Positions 7,606-14,966 are shown, numbered from the stretch's first letter. The stretch: 16,483 nucleotides of DNA from an uncultured Saprospiraceae bacterium (GCA_934699305.1 CAKUWM010000029.1:1-16483), one strand, 5' to 3'. Translations and numbers: made by a program. Notes: a model not told the origin generated them from the sequence alone.

Positions 7606-8107
7606 ATTAGATAACATTCAACACAAAGCCCTTTGACTTAGTATTTTATTGGAGAGAAGTGAAGTAATTTTGTGGTAATTGAGTAAGTCAGTGAGCCCTG
7701 TGTACAATTTTATTTGTACTTCTTTACAACATGATGGGTGATTGTCCATTTACTAAAAAGGCCCTCTTTATATTCGATGGGATTGTATGATTATCTTTTT
7801 CGGAAATTGATTTACCGGTTTTAATTTTCTTATTCTTGACCTAAGTACTTTTTAATGTAGATTAAATCTTTTTTATGCCCGGATAATCAGATATGTTTCA
7901 TAACAACAAATTTAAAAGATGGGAAAACCTAAAAGAATATAACCTTTGTTATAGTGGAATAAAAAAGTGGATTTTATTGATTTTTTTTTGATTTTAAATC
8001 ATCCGATAACTCCAATATAAATCGATTCATCCTTCCTCTAAGAGTAGCACTGATTTATGTTTTAAATCCATGTTCCAGCCGGACGTCGCACATAATCAGC
8101 ACCATAC

Positions 8108-8121
8108 GGTTTTGCAAAACC
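8108..8121. repeat. Perfect 14-base palindrome GGTTTTGCAAAACC
   Basis: The sequence equals its own reverse complement. It differs by one base from the GGTTTTGAAAAACC that opens both copies of the dispersed repeat at 9280 and 11055, but the flanks do not match that repeat. It lies ten bases from a second near-palindrome and could be a protein-binding site. No function is assigned. Confidence 0.5.
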
Positions 8122-8131
8122 TTTATTTATG

Positions 8132-8150
8132 AATTAGGATTAATCCAATT
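8132..8150. repeat. Near-perfect 19-base palindrome, possible operator
   Basis: AATTAGGATTAATCCAATT is symmetric around its centre except for one mismatched pair, with the perfect core GGATTAATCC. It lies about 190 bases upstream of the lipoprotein gene. A dimeric regulator could bind here, but nothing in the sequence identifies one. Confidence 0.35.
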
Positions 8151-8343
8151 GTATTTTGTAAACAATAGATAAACATGTGGTTATACTTGAAACATTGTTA
8201 TAAACTATAAAATTCCGGCTTTTTAAAAACGGATTCAATTGAGCAGTATATTTATGTAACCTTTTCATAATTGGTTTACTCTAAATAGGAACAGTCTAGT
8301 AATAATGACTTTGACATTTTTTAATTAAACTAAAATACATAAC

Positions 8344-8973
8344 ATGAAAAAGTTAAAACTTTCTGCCTTTGCAGTATTATTCGCACTTTTCGCCTTCCAG
8401 GGATGCACCAAAGAGGAGACTTCTCCTCTCGAAAAACCGGGATATCTTACTCTTAATACGGTTATGCATAAGCTGTGGGCTGACCACATGCAATGGACGT
8501 ATGCTACTGTTGATGCCTTCTTTAATGACCCCAATGCATTGCAAGCCAACTTAGACAGACTCTTAAAGAATCAAAAAGATATTGGTGCAGCTATCGTCCC
8601 TTATTATGGGCAGGCTGCGGGCGACCAGCTCGCTGCATTATTGACAGAGCATATTCAACTTGCTGTTCCTGTGCTTCAAGCCGCTAAGGCCAATGATCAA
8701 ACCGCTTTGGACAAAGGACTGGCTGACTGGAACAACAACGCCAAGCAAATTGCACAATTTTTGAGCGCCGCTAATCCTGAAAATTGGCCACTTGCTACTA
8801 TGGAGCACGCTATGGAACATCATATTACTCAAACAACAACGTACGCCGTTGACCTTTTGAAAGGTGACCGAGCTCAAGCTGTTGCCAATTACGATATTGC
8901 GTTCAATCACATGATGGAAACAGCAGATTTGTTGGCTAAAGGAATCGCCCTTCAGTTCCCGGATAAAATTTAG
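8344..8973 (+). CDS. Histidine-rich helical lipoprotein of unknown function
   Basis: A 209-residue protein with a lipoprotein signal: MKKLKLS, a hydrophobic core, then AFQGC with lipidated Cys21. The rest is predicted to be all alpha-helical, as a bundle. Histidines and tryptophans recur at similar places: LWADHMQW (about 44-51), LLTEHIQLA (about 99-107), MEHAMEHHITQTTTYAVDLL (153-172) and FNHMMETADLLAKGI (187-201). The two halves look like related helix pairs. Other conserved-looking pieces are RLLKNQKDIGAAIVPYYG, FLSAANPENWP and the terminal ALQFP. I recall uncharacterised bacterial and archaeal proteins with this pattern but no established function. Metal or haem binding by the regularly spaced His residues is speculation. 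The gene stands alone, with large non-coding flanks and its own terminator (9123-9158). The first ATG, at 8344, fits the signal peptide. Confidence 0.85.
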   Translation: MKKLKLSAFAVLFALFAFQGCTKEETSPLEKPGYLTLNTVMHKLWADHMQWTYATVDAFFNDPNALQANLDRLLKNQKDIGAAIVPYYGQAAGDQLAALLTEHIQLAVPVLQAAKANDQTALDKGLADWNNNAKQIAQFLSAANPENWPLATMEHAMEHHITQTTTYAVDLLKGDRAQAVANYDIAFNHMMETADLLAKGIALQFPDKI

Positions 8974-9122
8974 AAATTGTAAAAACAAAATTGAGATTAA
9001 TAATTCCGTCAGACAAGGAATTAAACAATGAATACATGATGGACAATGGATTGATTTAAGTGAACCTCTTGCCTATCATTATCTGCCGAGACATTGTTTT
9101 AACTTTGGTATTATAATCCTAT

Positions 9123-9158
9123 AAGGGGCTTTCGGATTTTTACTGGAAGCCTCTTTTT
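9123..9158 (+). terminator. Intrinsic terminator of the lipoprotein gene
   Basis: AGGGGCTTTC (9124-9133) pairs with GGAAGCCTCT (9145-9154), with two G-U wobbles over an 11-base loop, and a run of T follows directly. It lies about 150 bases after the lipoprotein stop, on its strand, and nothing else is nearby. Confidence 0.7.
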
Positions 9159-9272
9159 ATATGTCTTTTATGCTTAGAATTTAGAATCGAATTTCAAGGA
9201 AAAAGAATTGAAAATTATCATTATTAGACGATATCTTTCTAACAATTCTGAATCTATTTATCCCGCATTCAG

Positions 9273-9400
9273 CGGCAAGGGTTTTGAAAAACCGTCTAAT
9301 GCTGATTATAAGAGACGTCCTGATGTTCGAATCGTTTTAATGGTTTCAACCATTGATTACGAGTCGTAAATCGATTTCGCATTTGTCGAATGTGGAATTT
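9273..9400 (+). repeat. Dispersed intergenic repeat, copy 1
   Basis: The core from 9280 to 9400 (121 bases) matches 11055-11168. The first 30 bases, starting GGTTTTGAAAAACC, are identical in the two copies. The next 33 bases differ at 8 positions, and the last 40 (GAGTCGTAAATCGATTT and onward to GGAATTT) at 6. The middle differs completely (18 versus 11 bases), yet here it forms a perfect hairpin AATGGTT-TC-AACCATT (9339-9354). Weak similarity extends left to CGGCAA at 9273. The two copies flank the plug-protein gene in the same orientation. Confidence 0.85.
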
Positions 9401-9720
9401 AGTTTTATCAGTTTTTCAACCATTATATTACAACGGAATAACCAAATCATAAGAATAGGATTTTGAAAAAGCTTGAATTTCATTTGTTGTTTGAGGAGTC
9501 GTATTTTTCTTCAAGCAAGGATTCTTTAAGATTAAATTAATGGCATTGTCGGCAAAAATCAATGTTTGCAAGGCAATATTTTTTCCAAAAGGATGTTATC
9601 TTTTGATAAATACTGATAAAAAAGTTTGTTTTTACAAATAATATCGTTTCTTTTACGGATTACTTTGTTGTTGAATATTCAAATTTCTTTCGTTTGACAA
9701 ATATATTTTTACTGTTAAGT

Positions 9721-11001
9721 ATGCCGCGCAATTTATTTGGACTTTTTGCCTGTCTTATTTGCTTTCAGACAATGAGTTTTGGACAGCCGACGAATTTGGC
9801 AAATTACGACTATAATTATAGCAATAATATTCAAACCGTTATAATCAGACCTTATGGCTCTGTAGTTGGGTTCCCGATGACTTATCTCAATAGTGGACGT
9901 CAGTTGGAGTTGCTTTTTGACGACCTGGATGGAGATTTTGTATTTTACAAATACAGAATTGTCCAGTGTGATGCCAACTGGAGTCTTAGTCAGCTCAGTG
10001 AAATTGAATATCTACAGGGTTTCAACGATCAGGAAATAAGGGATTATGCTTACTCTACCAATACTCGTGTTAACTATACGACATATCATTTGGTTTTTCC
10101 AAACGACTTACTTGGTGTGACCAAATCGGGCAATTATCTCATCCATGTGTATAGAGACAATGACAATGTTCCGGTGTTGACAAGGCGCTTTGTCGTCAGC
10201 GAACAAATATTTAACATAGGGGCTATGCTAACCAGTGACCTCAGAGCGGGCAAAACACTCGAAAATCAAAGGATCGACCTTACCTTAAATCCGACCATGC
10301 GCATACCGGATCCAATGAATCAGGTGCGGGTAGCTATAATGAAAAACGGAATCTGGAATACAAGACCTTTATTGACGCCTAAGTACATTAGAAATGAAGA
10401 GTTGAGCTTTGACTATTTAGATGAAGTGTCTTTTCCGGGAGGCAAAGAATTTCGATATGTTGATATCAGGAGTGTCCGACGACCAAGTTATAAAATTGAA
10501 AACTTCGAAAGATTTAACAATAGGACGGAAGTGTTTCTTAGAACAGAGAGCTTAGAAGGCAATTCTGCCTATTCGTCATATCCCGACCTGGGAGGATCGT
10601 ATTTAATCCAAAACCTGGATAGGCCGGATGCCGATGACGAATGTGACTATTTTTTGGTGCATTTTTATCTCCATGCTCCAACCAAGTTAGCAAGTCCGGT
10701 ATATGTGTTAGGGCAGTTTAATGAATGGGGACATCGCGATGACATAGAACCGATGACGTATGTTCCGGAGAAGAAATATTACACTACCAGTATCTTACTC
10801 AAGCAAGGTTATTACGATTATTATTATGCCGAAAAAACAAATAAGGGTTTTGACGCAAGGATAACTGAAGGAAATAGCTTTGAGACGTCCAATATTTATC
10901 AAATTATCGCCTATTATCGTGCCTATGGAGAACGATGGGATCGCGTAGCCCAGTTCTGGAGCCTTGGAACGCCTGTTTCCGGAGCATTGAGAGAAGATTA
11001 A
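9721..11001 (+). CDS. Type IX secretion system plug protein (DUF5103 family)
   Basis: A 426-residue exported protein. The family (T9SS plug, formerly DUF5103) is known to close the periplasmic side of the giant SprA outer-membrane channel when no cargo is passing. The ATG at 9721 is preferred over the in-frame TTG at 9694 because it directly gives a signal peptide (MPRNLFGLFACLICF..., cleavage near SFGQ, residues 19-22). Family features visible in order are: IQTVIIRPYG; LELLFDDLDGDFVFYKYRIVQ with CDANW; SEIEYLQGFNDQEIRDYAYS; NTRVNYTTYHLVFPND; KSGNYLIHVYRD with VLTRRFVV; the middle SFPGGKEFRYVDIRS; a strand-rich end with YVLGQFNEWG, LLKQGYYDYYYAE and EGNSFETSNIYQI. The length is usual for the family. 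It is monocistronic, between two copies of the dispersed repeat. It implies that the host has a type IX system and so belongs to the Bacteroidota. Confidence 0.9.
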   Translation: MPRNLFGLFACLICFQTMSFGQPTNLANYDYNYSNNIQTVIIRPYGSVVGFPMTYLNSGRQLELLFDDLDGDFVFYKYRIVQCDANWSLSQLSEIEYLQGFNDQEIRDYAYSTNTRVNYTTYHLVFPNDLLGVTKSGNYLIHVYRDNDNVPVLTRRFVVSEQIFNIGAMLTSDLRAGKTLENQRIDLTLNPTMRIPDPMNQVRVAIMKNGIWNTRPLLTPKYIRNEELSFDYLDEVSFPGGKEFRYVDIRSVRRPSYKIENFERFNNRTEVFLRTESLEGNSAYSSYPDLGGSYLIQNLDRPDADDECDYFLVHFYLHAPTKLASPVYVLGQFNEWGHRDDIEPMTYVPEKKYYTTSILLKQGYYDYYYAEKTNKGFDARITEGNSFETSNIYQIIAYYRAYGERWDRVAQFWSLGTPVSGALRED

Positions 11002-11054
11002 TGTTTGCTTTTTTGCAAAAGAAGTAGCGTGTTGAATCCGAATCCGGCAATATT

Positions 11055-11168
11055 GGTTTTGAAAAACCGTCTAATGCTGATTATGAGGGCAATCCCGATG
11101 TGCGAATCGTTTCAATGTCTTCTTTGAAGAGTTGTAAATCGATTTTGCAATTGTCTAATACGGAATTT
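11055..11168 (+). repeat. Dispersed intergenic repeat, copy 2
   Basis: This is the second copy of the element at 9280-9400, 114 bases long, in the same orientation, starting 53 bases after the plug-protein stop. It opens with the same GGTTTTGAAAAACC. Its variable centre (TCTTCTTTGAA) has no sequence in common with copy 1 but can again fold, TCTTC-TTT-GAAGA (11118-11130). Some similarity continues left to CGGCAA at about 11045. Confidence 0.85.
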
Positions 11169-11230
11169 GGATTGAATAGCCACGCTGCCTTTATTTTATT
11201 GTATTTTATAAATAAACGCTGCAAAACCTT

Positions 11231-11238
11231 TACCTTTC
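11231..11238 (+). promoter_or_regulatory. Candidate -7 box of the first glycosyltransferase gene
   Basis: TACCTTTC matches TAnnTTTG except for the last base and lies 31 bases before the ATG at 11270. No TTG occurs at the ideal distance upstream (the nearest is about 29 bases away), so the call is weak. Confidence 0.28.
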
Positions 11239-11269
11239 GGAAAATAATTTAAGTACAATACGACTGATA

Positions 11270-12265
11270 ATGACTGTTTCTGTCATCATTCCTTACTATA
11301 ATGCTGCAAAAACGCTGAAAAGTGCTGTCGAAAGTGTGATGTCTCAGCGTATGATGCCTTTGGAAGTTATTTTGGTTGACAACAATTCTTCTGATGAAAG
11401 CCCATTGGTAGCAAAGGATCTCAGTACTCAATATCCTATTATTTGCCTTGCCAGTGAAGCGATGAAGGGCGCTAATTATGCCCGTAATAAGGGGATGAGA
11501 ATAGCTCAGGGCGATTGGCTTCAGTTCCTGGATGCCGATGATGAATTATTGCCGGATAAACTATTGCATCAAATGAGCTTGATTCGTAGCAAAATGAAGT
11601 CTCCTGATATAATAGTCGGAGCGGGTTATATCCGCATTGTCAACCCCCATGGCATGACACACCAGTTTGTAAAGCCGGTACCCGGGGATCCAATCCGGGG
11701 TCTGATTTTAGGCACTGCAGGCAACACTTGTAGCAACCTTTGGAATAGAGAATTTCTGGTTGGAATTGACGGATGGGATGAAACTCACACCTATTTAAAC
11801 GATCCATTTATGGTCTTAAAGTGTATCCGCCACGGAGCCGTCCTCATGGCAGACAATAACCCTCTGACCATGATTCACCAGGATTACAGGGAAGTATCCT
11901 ATAGCAGGCCGATGACTTCCGAACACCTAACTGCATTGATGGAAGATGTTCATTCTTACTATATTGAATTGTCCGATTATATTCACATCCAAAATCCATT
12001 CAATTTGGACTATTTGAGGCTTTTGAAACAGCGACAATTTCTTACCTATTGTAACTTCAAACTCCAATATGGCAATGAATTTCCAGAAATTATTCGTCAG
12101 GCAAAAATCAGGAATAAACTCAACTTTCATTTTTTATCAGCGATGAAATCATATTATTATTTTCTCATTTCCTATAAGGTAAAATCCGTAGGCATACTTA
12201 AATATCCTTCTGTCTTGTGGAATTCAGTTATTCATATCAGGCAGTTTTTTTCATTGTTTTCATAA
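11270..12265 (+). CDS. Family 2 glycosyltransferase
   Basis: A 331-residue GT-A fold glycosyltransferase that would transfer a sugar from a nucleotide-sugar donor. The N-terminus has the donor-binding signature VSVIIPYYNAAKTLKSAVESV, here split as VSVIIPYYN and AAKTLKSAV, followed by EVILVDNNSSDES. The metal-binding DxD is in FLDADDE (Asp88, Asp90), after GANYARNKGMRIAQGDW. A likely catalytic or acceptor region follows (GWDETHTYLNDPFMVLKCI). The C-terminal third is rich in Tyr, Phe and Lys with no clear membrane helix, so the enzyme is probably cytoplasmic or peripheral. The acceptor is unknown. Cell-surface glycan or protein glycosylation is usual for such enzymes. It has no sugar-cluster neighbours except the second glycosyltransferase 160 bases downstream. 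Confidence 0.9.
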   Translation: MTVSVIIPYYNAAKTLKSAVESVMSQRMMPLEVILVDNNSSDESPLVAKDLSTQYPIICLASEAMKGANYARNKGMRIAQGDWLQFLDADDELLPDKLLHQMSLIRSKMKSPDIIVGAGYIRIVNPHGMTHQFVKPVPGDPIRGLILGTAGNTCSNLWNREFLVGIDGWDETHTYLNDPFMVLKCIRHGAVLMADNNPLTMIHQDYREVSYSRPMTSEHLTALMEDVHSYYIELSDYIHIQNPFNLDYLRLLKQRQFLTYCNFKLQYGNEFPEIIRQAKIRNKLNFHFLSAMKSYYYFLISYKVKSVGILKYPSVLWNSVIHIRQFFSLFS

Positions 12266-12324
12266 AAAAGAGGAAGTACAACAGCGGGATTTGGGTTGAA
12301 AATACTTTTTTTATTTCTGCCTAA

Positions 12325-12332
12325 TATCTTTG
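12325..12332 (+). promoter_or_regulatory. Candidate -7 promoter box ahead of the glycosyltransferase-rsmG pair
   Basis: TATCTTTG is a perfect TAnnTTTG box. The only TTG upstream (12296-12298) is 26 bases away, slightly far, so the -33 half is uncertain. A transcript starting near 12339 would carry a leader of about 85 bases and cover the second glycosyltransferase and rsmG. Confidence 0.42.
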
Positions 12333-12424
12333 TGTACCTTCGTATTCGATAATCAACAACGCCATAGTAGCGTGAATTTCGATTCTAAATTTCTATTATG
12401 CCAACCAAATATTTTATGTAAGCT

Positions 12425-13531
12425 ATGATGACACTTATGATAGTCTTTATGGCTGTACCGGTTGCCATTCAGGCTTTATTTTGGTTATTATCTACCCATC
12501 AATTAGTACGCCCGTCCGGTATTTTTCCGAAAGAAACCCTCGATGTTTCTTTGATAATTTGCGCTCGCAATGAGGCCGACAATTTAATGAATAACCTTTC
12601 TTATTTTTTGAATCAGAAAGGTGTTAATATGGAAGTAATTGTGGTTGATGATCATAGCACCGATCAAAGTAATTCAGTATTGGAAGAGTTAGCAATACAT
12701 CATTCGAAACTACACATCATTCAGATGGAATCAAAGAAACATCCGGGTAAAAAAGATGCGTTGCTAAAAGGAATATTAAGTGCGCAATACGACATTATCC
12801 TATTGTCTGATGCCGATTGTTATCCTGTCTCTGATTCATGGGCTGCGTTGATGTCAGCCCCTATTGCCGAAGGATACAGCATTGTTGCCGGTTATAGTCC
12901 AATATTGCCTGAAAAGACTCATATTAACAGCTATATGCGGTATGAAAATGTCATAACTGCTTTGCAATATATCGGTTTAGGTCGTACGGGATGTCCATAT
13001 ATGGGAGTCGGGCGAAATCTTGCCTATCATAAAAAAGCAATAGAGGAAGTCGGATATTTCGAAAAACATACGGATGTTGCTGCGGGTGATGATGACCTGA
13101 CAGTGCAATCCATTTTATTAAAGAAAGGTAGAGAATCCATATACTTTCAGACAGACATTCGAAGTTTTGTCAACACAAAAGGAATGCATGAAGCACACCA
13201 ATATGTTTTACAGAAGACAAGACATTACAGTGTCAGCAGTAAGTATCCTGCTACAAATCAATATGTTTTAGCCGGAATTCACCTCTCATGGGTATTGTTT
13301 TATTTAGGGATAGGAATGTGCGCGGTTATGCATCTATGGTACGCCGGAATCTTATTGCTCGTGACTCATTTTATAATTAGGTGGCTGGGCTGGATTAAAA
13401 TTAAAAAAGGGTTAGGGCAAAGCTTTTCTATGGTTGATTGGGTGGGGTTTGATATATTGTATCCGTGGATAACATTAATTCTGACTATTTTTGGACTTCT
13501 GAAAAAGCAAAAAGCGTGGAAATCATTTTAA
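12425..13531 (+). CDS. Membrane-associated family 2 glycosyltransferase
   Basis: A 368-residue processive-type GT2 enzyme. A membrane helix at about 3-24 precedes the catalytic domain, which holds VSLIICARNEADNL, EVIVVDDHSTDQS, the DxD in LLSDADCYP (Asp129, Asp131), the GDDDL acid motif (221-225) and QKTRH (263-267) in the place of the QxxRW motif. Two or three helices follow (about 282-303, 304-322 and 343-360). It is anchored in the inner membrane with the active site facing the cytoplasm. Family knowledge suggests synthesis of a surface polysaccharide or glycolipid. The product cannot be told from sequence. The start may be 12425 or the adjacent ATG at 12428. The 3' end overlaps the rsmG start by 16 bases, so the two are translationally coupled, an association with no obvious functional link. 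Confidence 0.9.
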   Translation: MMTLMIVFMAVPVAIQALFWLLSTHQLVRPSGIFPKETLDVSLIICARNEADNLMNNLSYFLNQKGVNMEVIVVDDHSTDQSNSVLEELAIHHSKLHIIQMESKKHPGKKDALLKGILSAQYDIILLSDADCYPVSDSWAALMSAPIAEGYSIVAGYSPILPEKTHINSYMRYENVITALQYIGLGRTGCPYMGVGRNLAYHKKAIEEVGYFEKHTDVAAGDDDLTVQSILLKKGRESIYFQTDIRSFVNTKGMHEAHQYVLQKTRHYSVSSKYPATNQYVLAGIHLSWVLFYLGIGMCAVMHLWYAGILLLVTHFIIRWLGWIKIKKGLGQSFSMVDWVGFDILYPWITLILTIFGLLKKQKAWKSF

Positions 13532-14148
13532 AATATTTCAAGAATCTCAGCGAACAACAAAAGGAACAACTTGCACAATTAATGCCGTTGTATAAAGAAT
13601 GGAATGAAAAGATAAATCTCATTTCGCGAAAAGATATTGATTATCTTTATACACACCATGTGTTGCATAGCCTGGCGATAGCAAAGTATGTCAACTTTAA
13701 ACCAGATGCAAAGGTGATGGATCTGGGGACGGGGGGCGGATTTCCTGCTATACCGCTGGCAATAATATTTCCGGAGACTCGGTTTTATGCGGTCGATAGT
13801 ATTGCTAAAAAAATCAAAGTTGTCGGTGATATTAGCGAGCAGCTCAATCTGACCAATGTTGAGGCGATTGTCTCCCGGGCTGAAAGCATGAAAATTAAGG
13901 TTGATTTTGTGGTGACCCGGGCGGTAGCCGAGTTGAAGGAGTTGGCACAATGGTCCATGAAACACATCAGTCAACATGAACGGCATGCCATCCCTAATGG
14001 CTTGATTGCCTTGAAAGGTCCCATGTTTAAGCAGGAGGCAAAGCTATTACCTAAGGGAGACTTTGTGGATAGTTATGCCATCAGTAAGTATTTTCCGGAG
14101 TCTTATTTTGAAGAAAAATACATTGTTTATGTTCAGGGCAGGGGTTGA
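13516..14148 (+). CDS. rsmG: 16S rRNA (guanine(527)-N(7))-methyltransferase RsmG
   Basis: A 210-residue SAM-dependent methyltransferase that makes m7G527 in 16S rRNA. Its loss is known to give low-level streptomycin resistance. I chose the GTG at 13516, which gives MEIILKYFKNLSEQQKEQL, the normal start of the family in Bacteroidota. The longer frame from 13465 would add 17 residues that merely translate the end of the preceding gene. Motifs seen are LYKEWNEKINLISRKDI with HHVLHSL (about 25-52), the SAM-binding VMDLGTGGGFPAIPLAI (68-84), YAVDSIAKKI, DFVVTRAVAEL (130-140), and NGLIALKGP before the last strands. It overlaps the upstream glycosyltransferase gene by 16 bases and is followed after 55 bases by pdxJ. 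Confidence 0.95.
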   Translation: MEIILKYFKNLSEQQKEQLAQLMPLYKEWNEKINLISRKDIDYLYTHHVLHSLAIAKYVNFKPDAKVMDLGTGGGFPAIPLAIIFPETRFYAVDSIAKKIKVVGDISEQLNLTNVEAIVSRAESMKIKVDFVVTRAVAELKELAQWSMKHISQHERHAIPNGLIALKGPMFKQEAKLLPKGDFVDSYAISKYFPESYFEEKYIVYVQGRG

Positions 14149-14180
14149 AAAAAGAGTATATCTTGAATCATCTAAATAAC

Positions 14181-14194
14181 ATGTTTTCAAACAT
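14181..14194. promoter_or_regulatory. Inverted repeat just upstream of pdxJ
   Basis: ATGTTT-TC-AAACAT is a perfect inverted repeat with a 2-base centre, flanked by CTAA (14172-14175) and TTAG (14195-14198), which could extend the stem across a bulge. It ends 9 bases before the pdxJ ATG, where it could bind a regulator or mask the ribosome-binding region. Confidence 0.35.
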
Positions 14195-14203
14195 TTAGAA
14201 AAA

Positions 14204-14938
14204 ATGAGTACAAAATTAAGTGTCAACGTCAATAAAATAGCTTTAGTTCGTAATTCAAGAGGAGCCAATTATCCTGATTTGTTGCGGATGAGCTTAGACT
14301 TAGAAGACTATGGAGCAGAAGGTATAACGGTACATCCGAGACCCGACGAAAGACATATAAGATATGACGACATCCCGGTGTTGCGAGCACACATAGAAAC
14401 AGAATTGAATATCGAAGGCTATCCAACCGATGACTTTATTAAGCTGGTCATCGATAATCATGCCGATCAAGTGACCCTGGTGCCTGACCCTCCGGGTGCT
14501 TTGACTTCGGATCATGGTTGGGATTTTAAAAAAGACAGTTCCTTCTTACAAAGGATTATTCCGACCTTTAAGTCAGCAGGAATCAGAGTTTCGTTATTTA
14601 TAGATGCTGTTGCTGACTATGTCAATGCCGCGCAAGATGTAGGAGCTGACAGGATTGAGCTTTATACAGGCCCCTACGCACAAGGATACGAAGTTGATAA
14701 GAAAGGAGATATACAAGGCCATATCGAAGCATCTCGTCGGGCTATGGAAATTGGAATGGGTGTAAATGCCGGTCATGACCTAAATTTGAAAAACCTTGCC
14801 TTTTATGCCCATAGCCTCCCATTGTTGCAGGAAGTGTCTATCGGTCATGCACTAATCGTAGATGCTATGTATTGGGGATATTCCAATGCTATACAGATGT
14901 ACAAAGATCGCCTTGCACATCCGGAGCATTATTTATAG
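14204..14938 (+). CDS. pdxJ: Pyridoxine 5'-phosphate synthase PdxJ
   Basis: A 244-residue TIM-barrel enzyme that condenses 1-deoxy-D-xylulose 5-phosphate with 3-amino-2-oxopropyl phosphate to form pyridoxine 5'-phosphate, the last ring-forming step of the DXP-dependent vitamin B6 pathway. Recognisable pieces are LSVNVNKIALVRNSRG (5-20), GITVHPRPDERHIR (40-53, with the catalytic-region His44 and Arg46), NIEGYP (Glu71), QVTLVPDPPGALTSDHGWD (phosphate and substrate loop), RVSLFID, IELYTGPYA, GVNAGHDLNLKNL (His191) and VSIGHALIVDAMYWG (phosphate-binding end of the barrel). The length is normal. The ATG at 14204 matches the family N-terminus. The stop lies 9 bases from the stop of the convergent small gene. 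Confidence 0.96.
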   Translation: MSTKLSVNVNKIALVRNSRGANYPDLLRMSLDLEDYGAEGITVHPRPDERHIRYDDIPVLRAHIETELNIEGYPTDDFIKLVIDNHADQVTLVPDPPGALTSDHGWDFKKDSSFLQRIIPTFKSAGIRVSLFIDAVADYVNAAQDVGADRIELYTGPYAQGYEVDKKGDIQGHIEASRRAMEIGMGVNAGHDLNLKNLAFYAHSLPLLQEVSIGHALIVDAMYWGYSNAIQMYKDRLAHPEHYL

Positions 14939-14966
14939 CAGATTGAGCTATTTCTTTTTGCTATAA
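14933..14966. terminator. Hairpin spanning the convergent gene ends
   Basis: TTATAGCA (14933-14940) pairs with TGCTATAA (14959-14966) over an 18-base loop. The 8-bp stem includes the pdxJ stop codon, and its loop and right arm run into the end of the opposing gene. The T-tract is poor, so it is at best a weak bidirectional terminator or a 3'-end processing or protecting structure. Confidence 0.35.

Larger units (their letters stand above)
7204..8343. other. Long AT-rich intergenic region with hairpins and palindromes
   Basis: These 1140 bases separate the sensory operon from the lipoprotein gene. No ORF of convincing length or composition is present. A 19-codon frame at 7419-7478 (MSDPIQKDIHSGDDNKISE) is followed about 90 bases later by a strong hairpin (7567-7605), so a short transcript or a small peptide gene is possible but unproven. 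There is a further perfect inverted repeat at 7702-7719 (GTACAA, 6-base loop, TTGTAC), and palindromes cluster at 8108-8236. No tRNA-like or rRNA-like sequence was seen. Confidence 0.6.
8974..9720. other. Intergenic region with a terminator and the first copy of the dispersed repeat
   Basis: These 747 bases hold the terminator of the lipoprotein gene (9123-9158), the first repeat copy (9273-9400), and an inverted pair GCTTGAA / TTCAAGC at 9471-9477 and 9510-9516. A frame open from 9178 to 9369 runs through the repeat. It has no ATG near its start, and the matching frame in the second copy diverges, so I do not call it a gene. No clear -33/-7 promoter for the plug-protein gene was found. Confidence 0.55.

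Noticed and set aside
7666..7673. TAATTTTG as a promoter box
   Set aside because: It matches the -7 consensus, but no TTG lies at a proper distance and no gene follows within 600 bases.
8638..8988. 116-codon minus-strand ORF under the lipoprotein gene
   Set aside because: The plus strand has a lipobox, coherent helical periodicity and its own terminator. The minus frame is a shadow.
9175..12385. Inverted match between AATTTAGAATCGAA near 9178 and the region near 12380
   Set aside because: It is short, AT-rich and has no extension on either side, so it is consistent with chance.
13579..13986. 135-codon minus-strand ORF under rsmG
   Set aside because: It is antisense to the conserved RsmG motifs.
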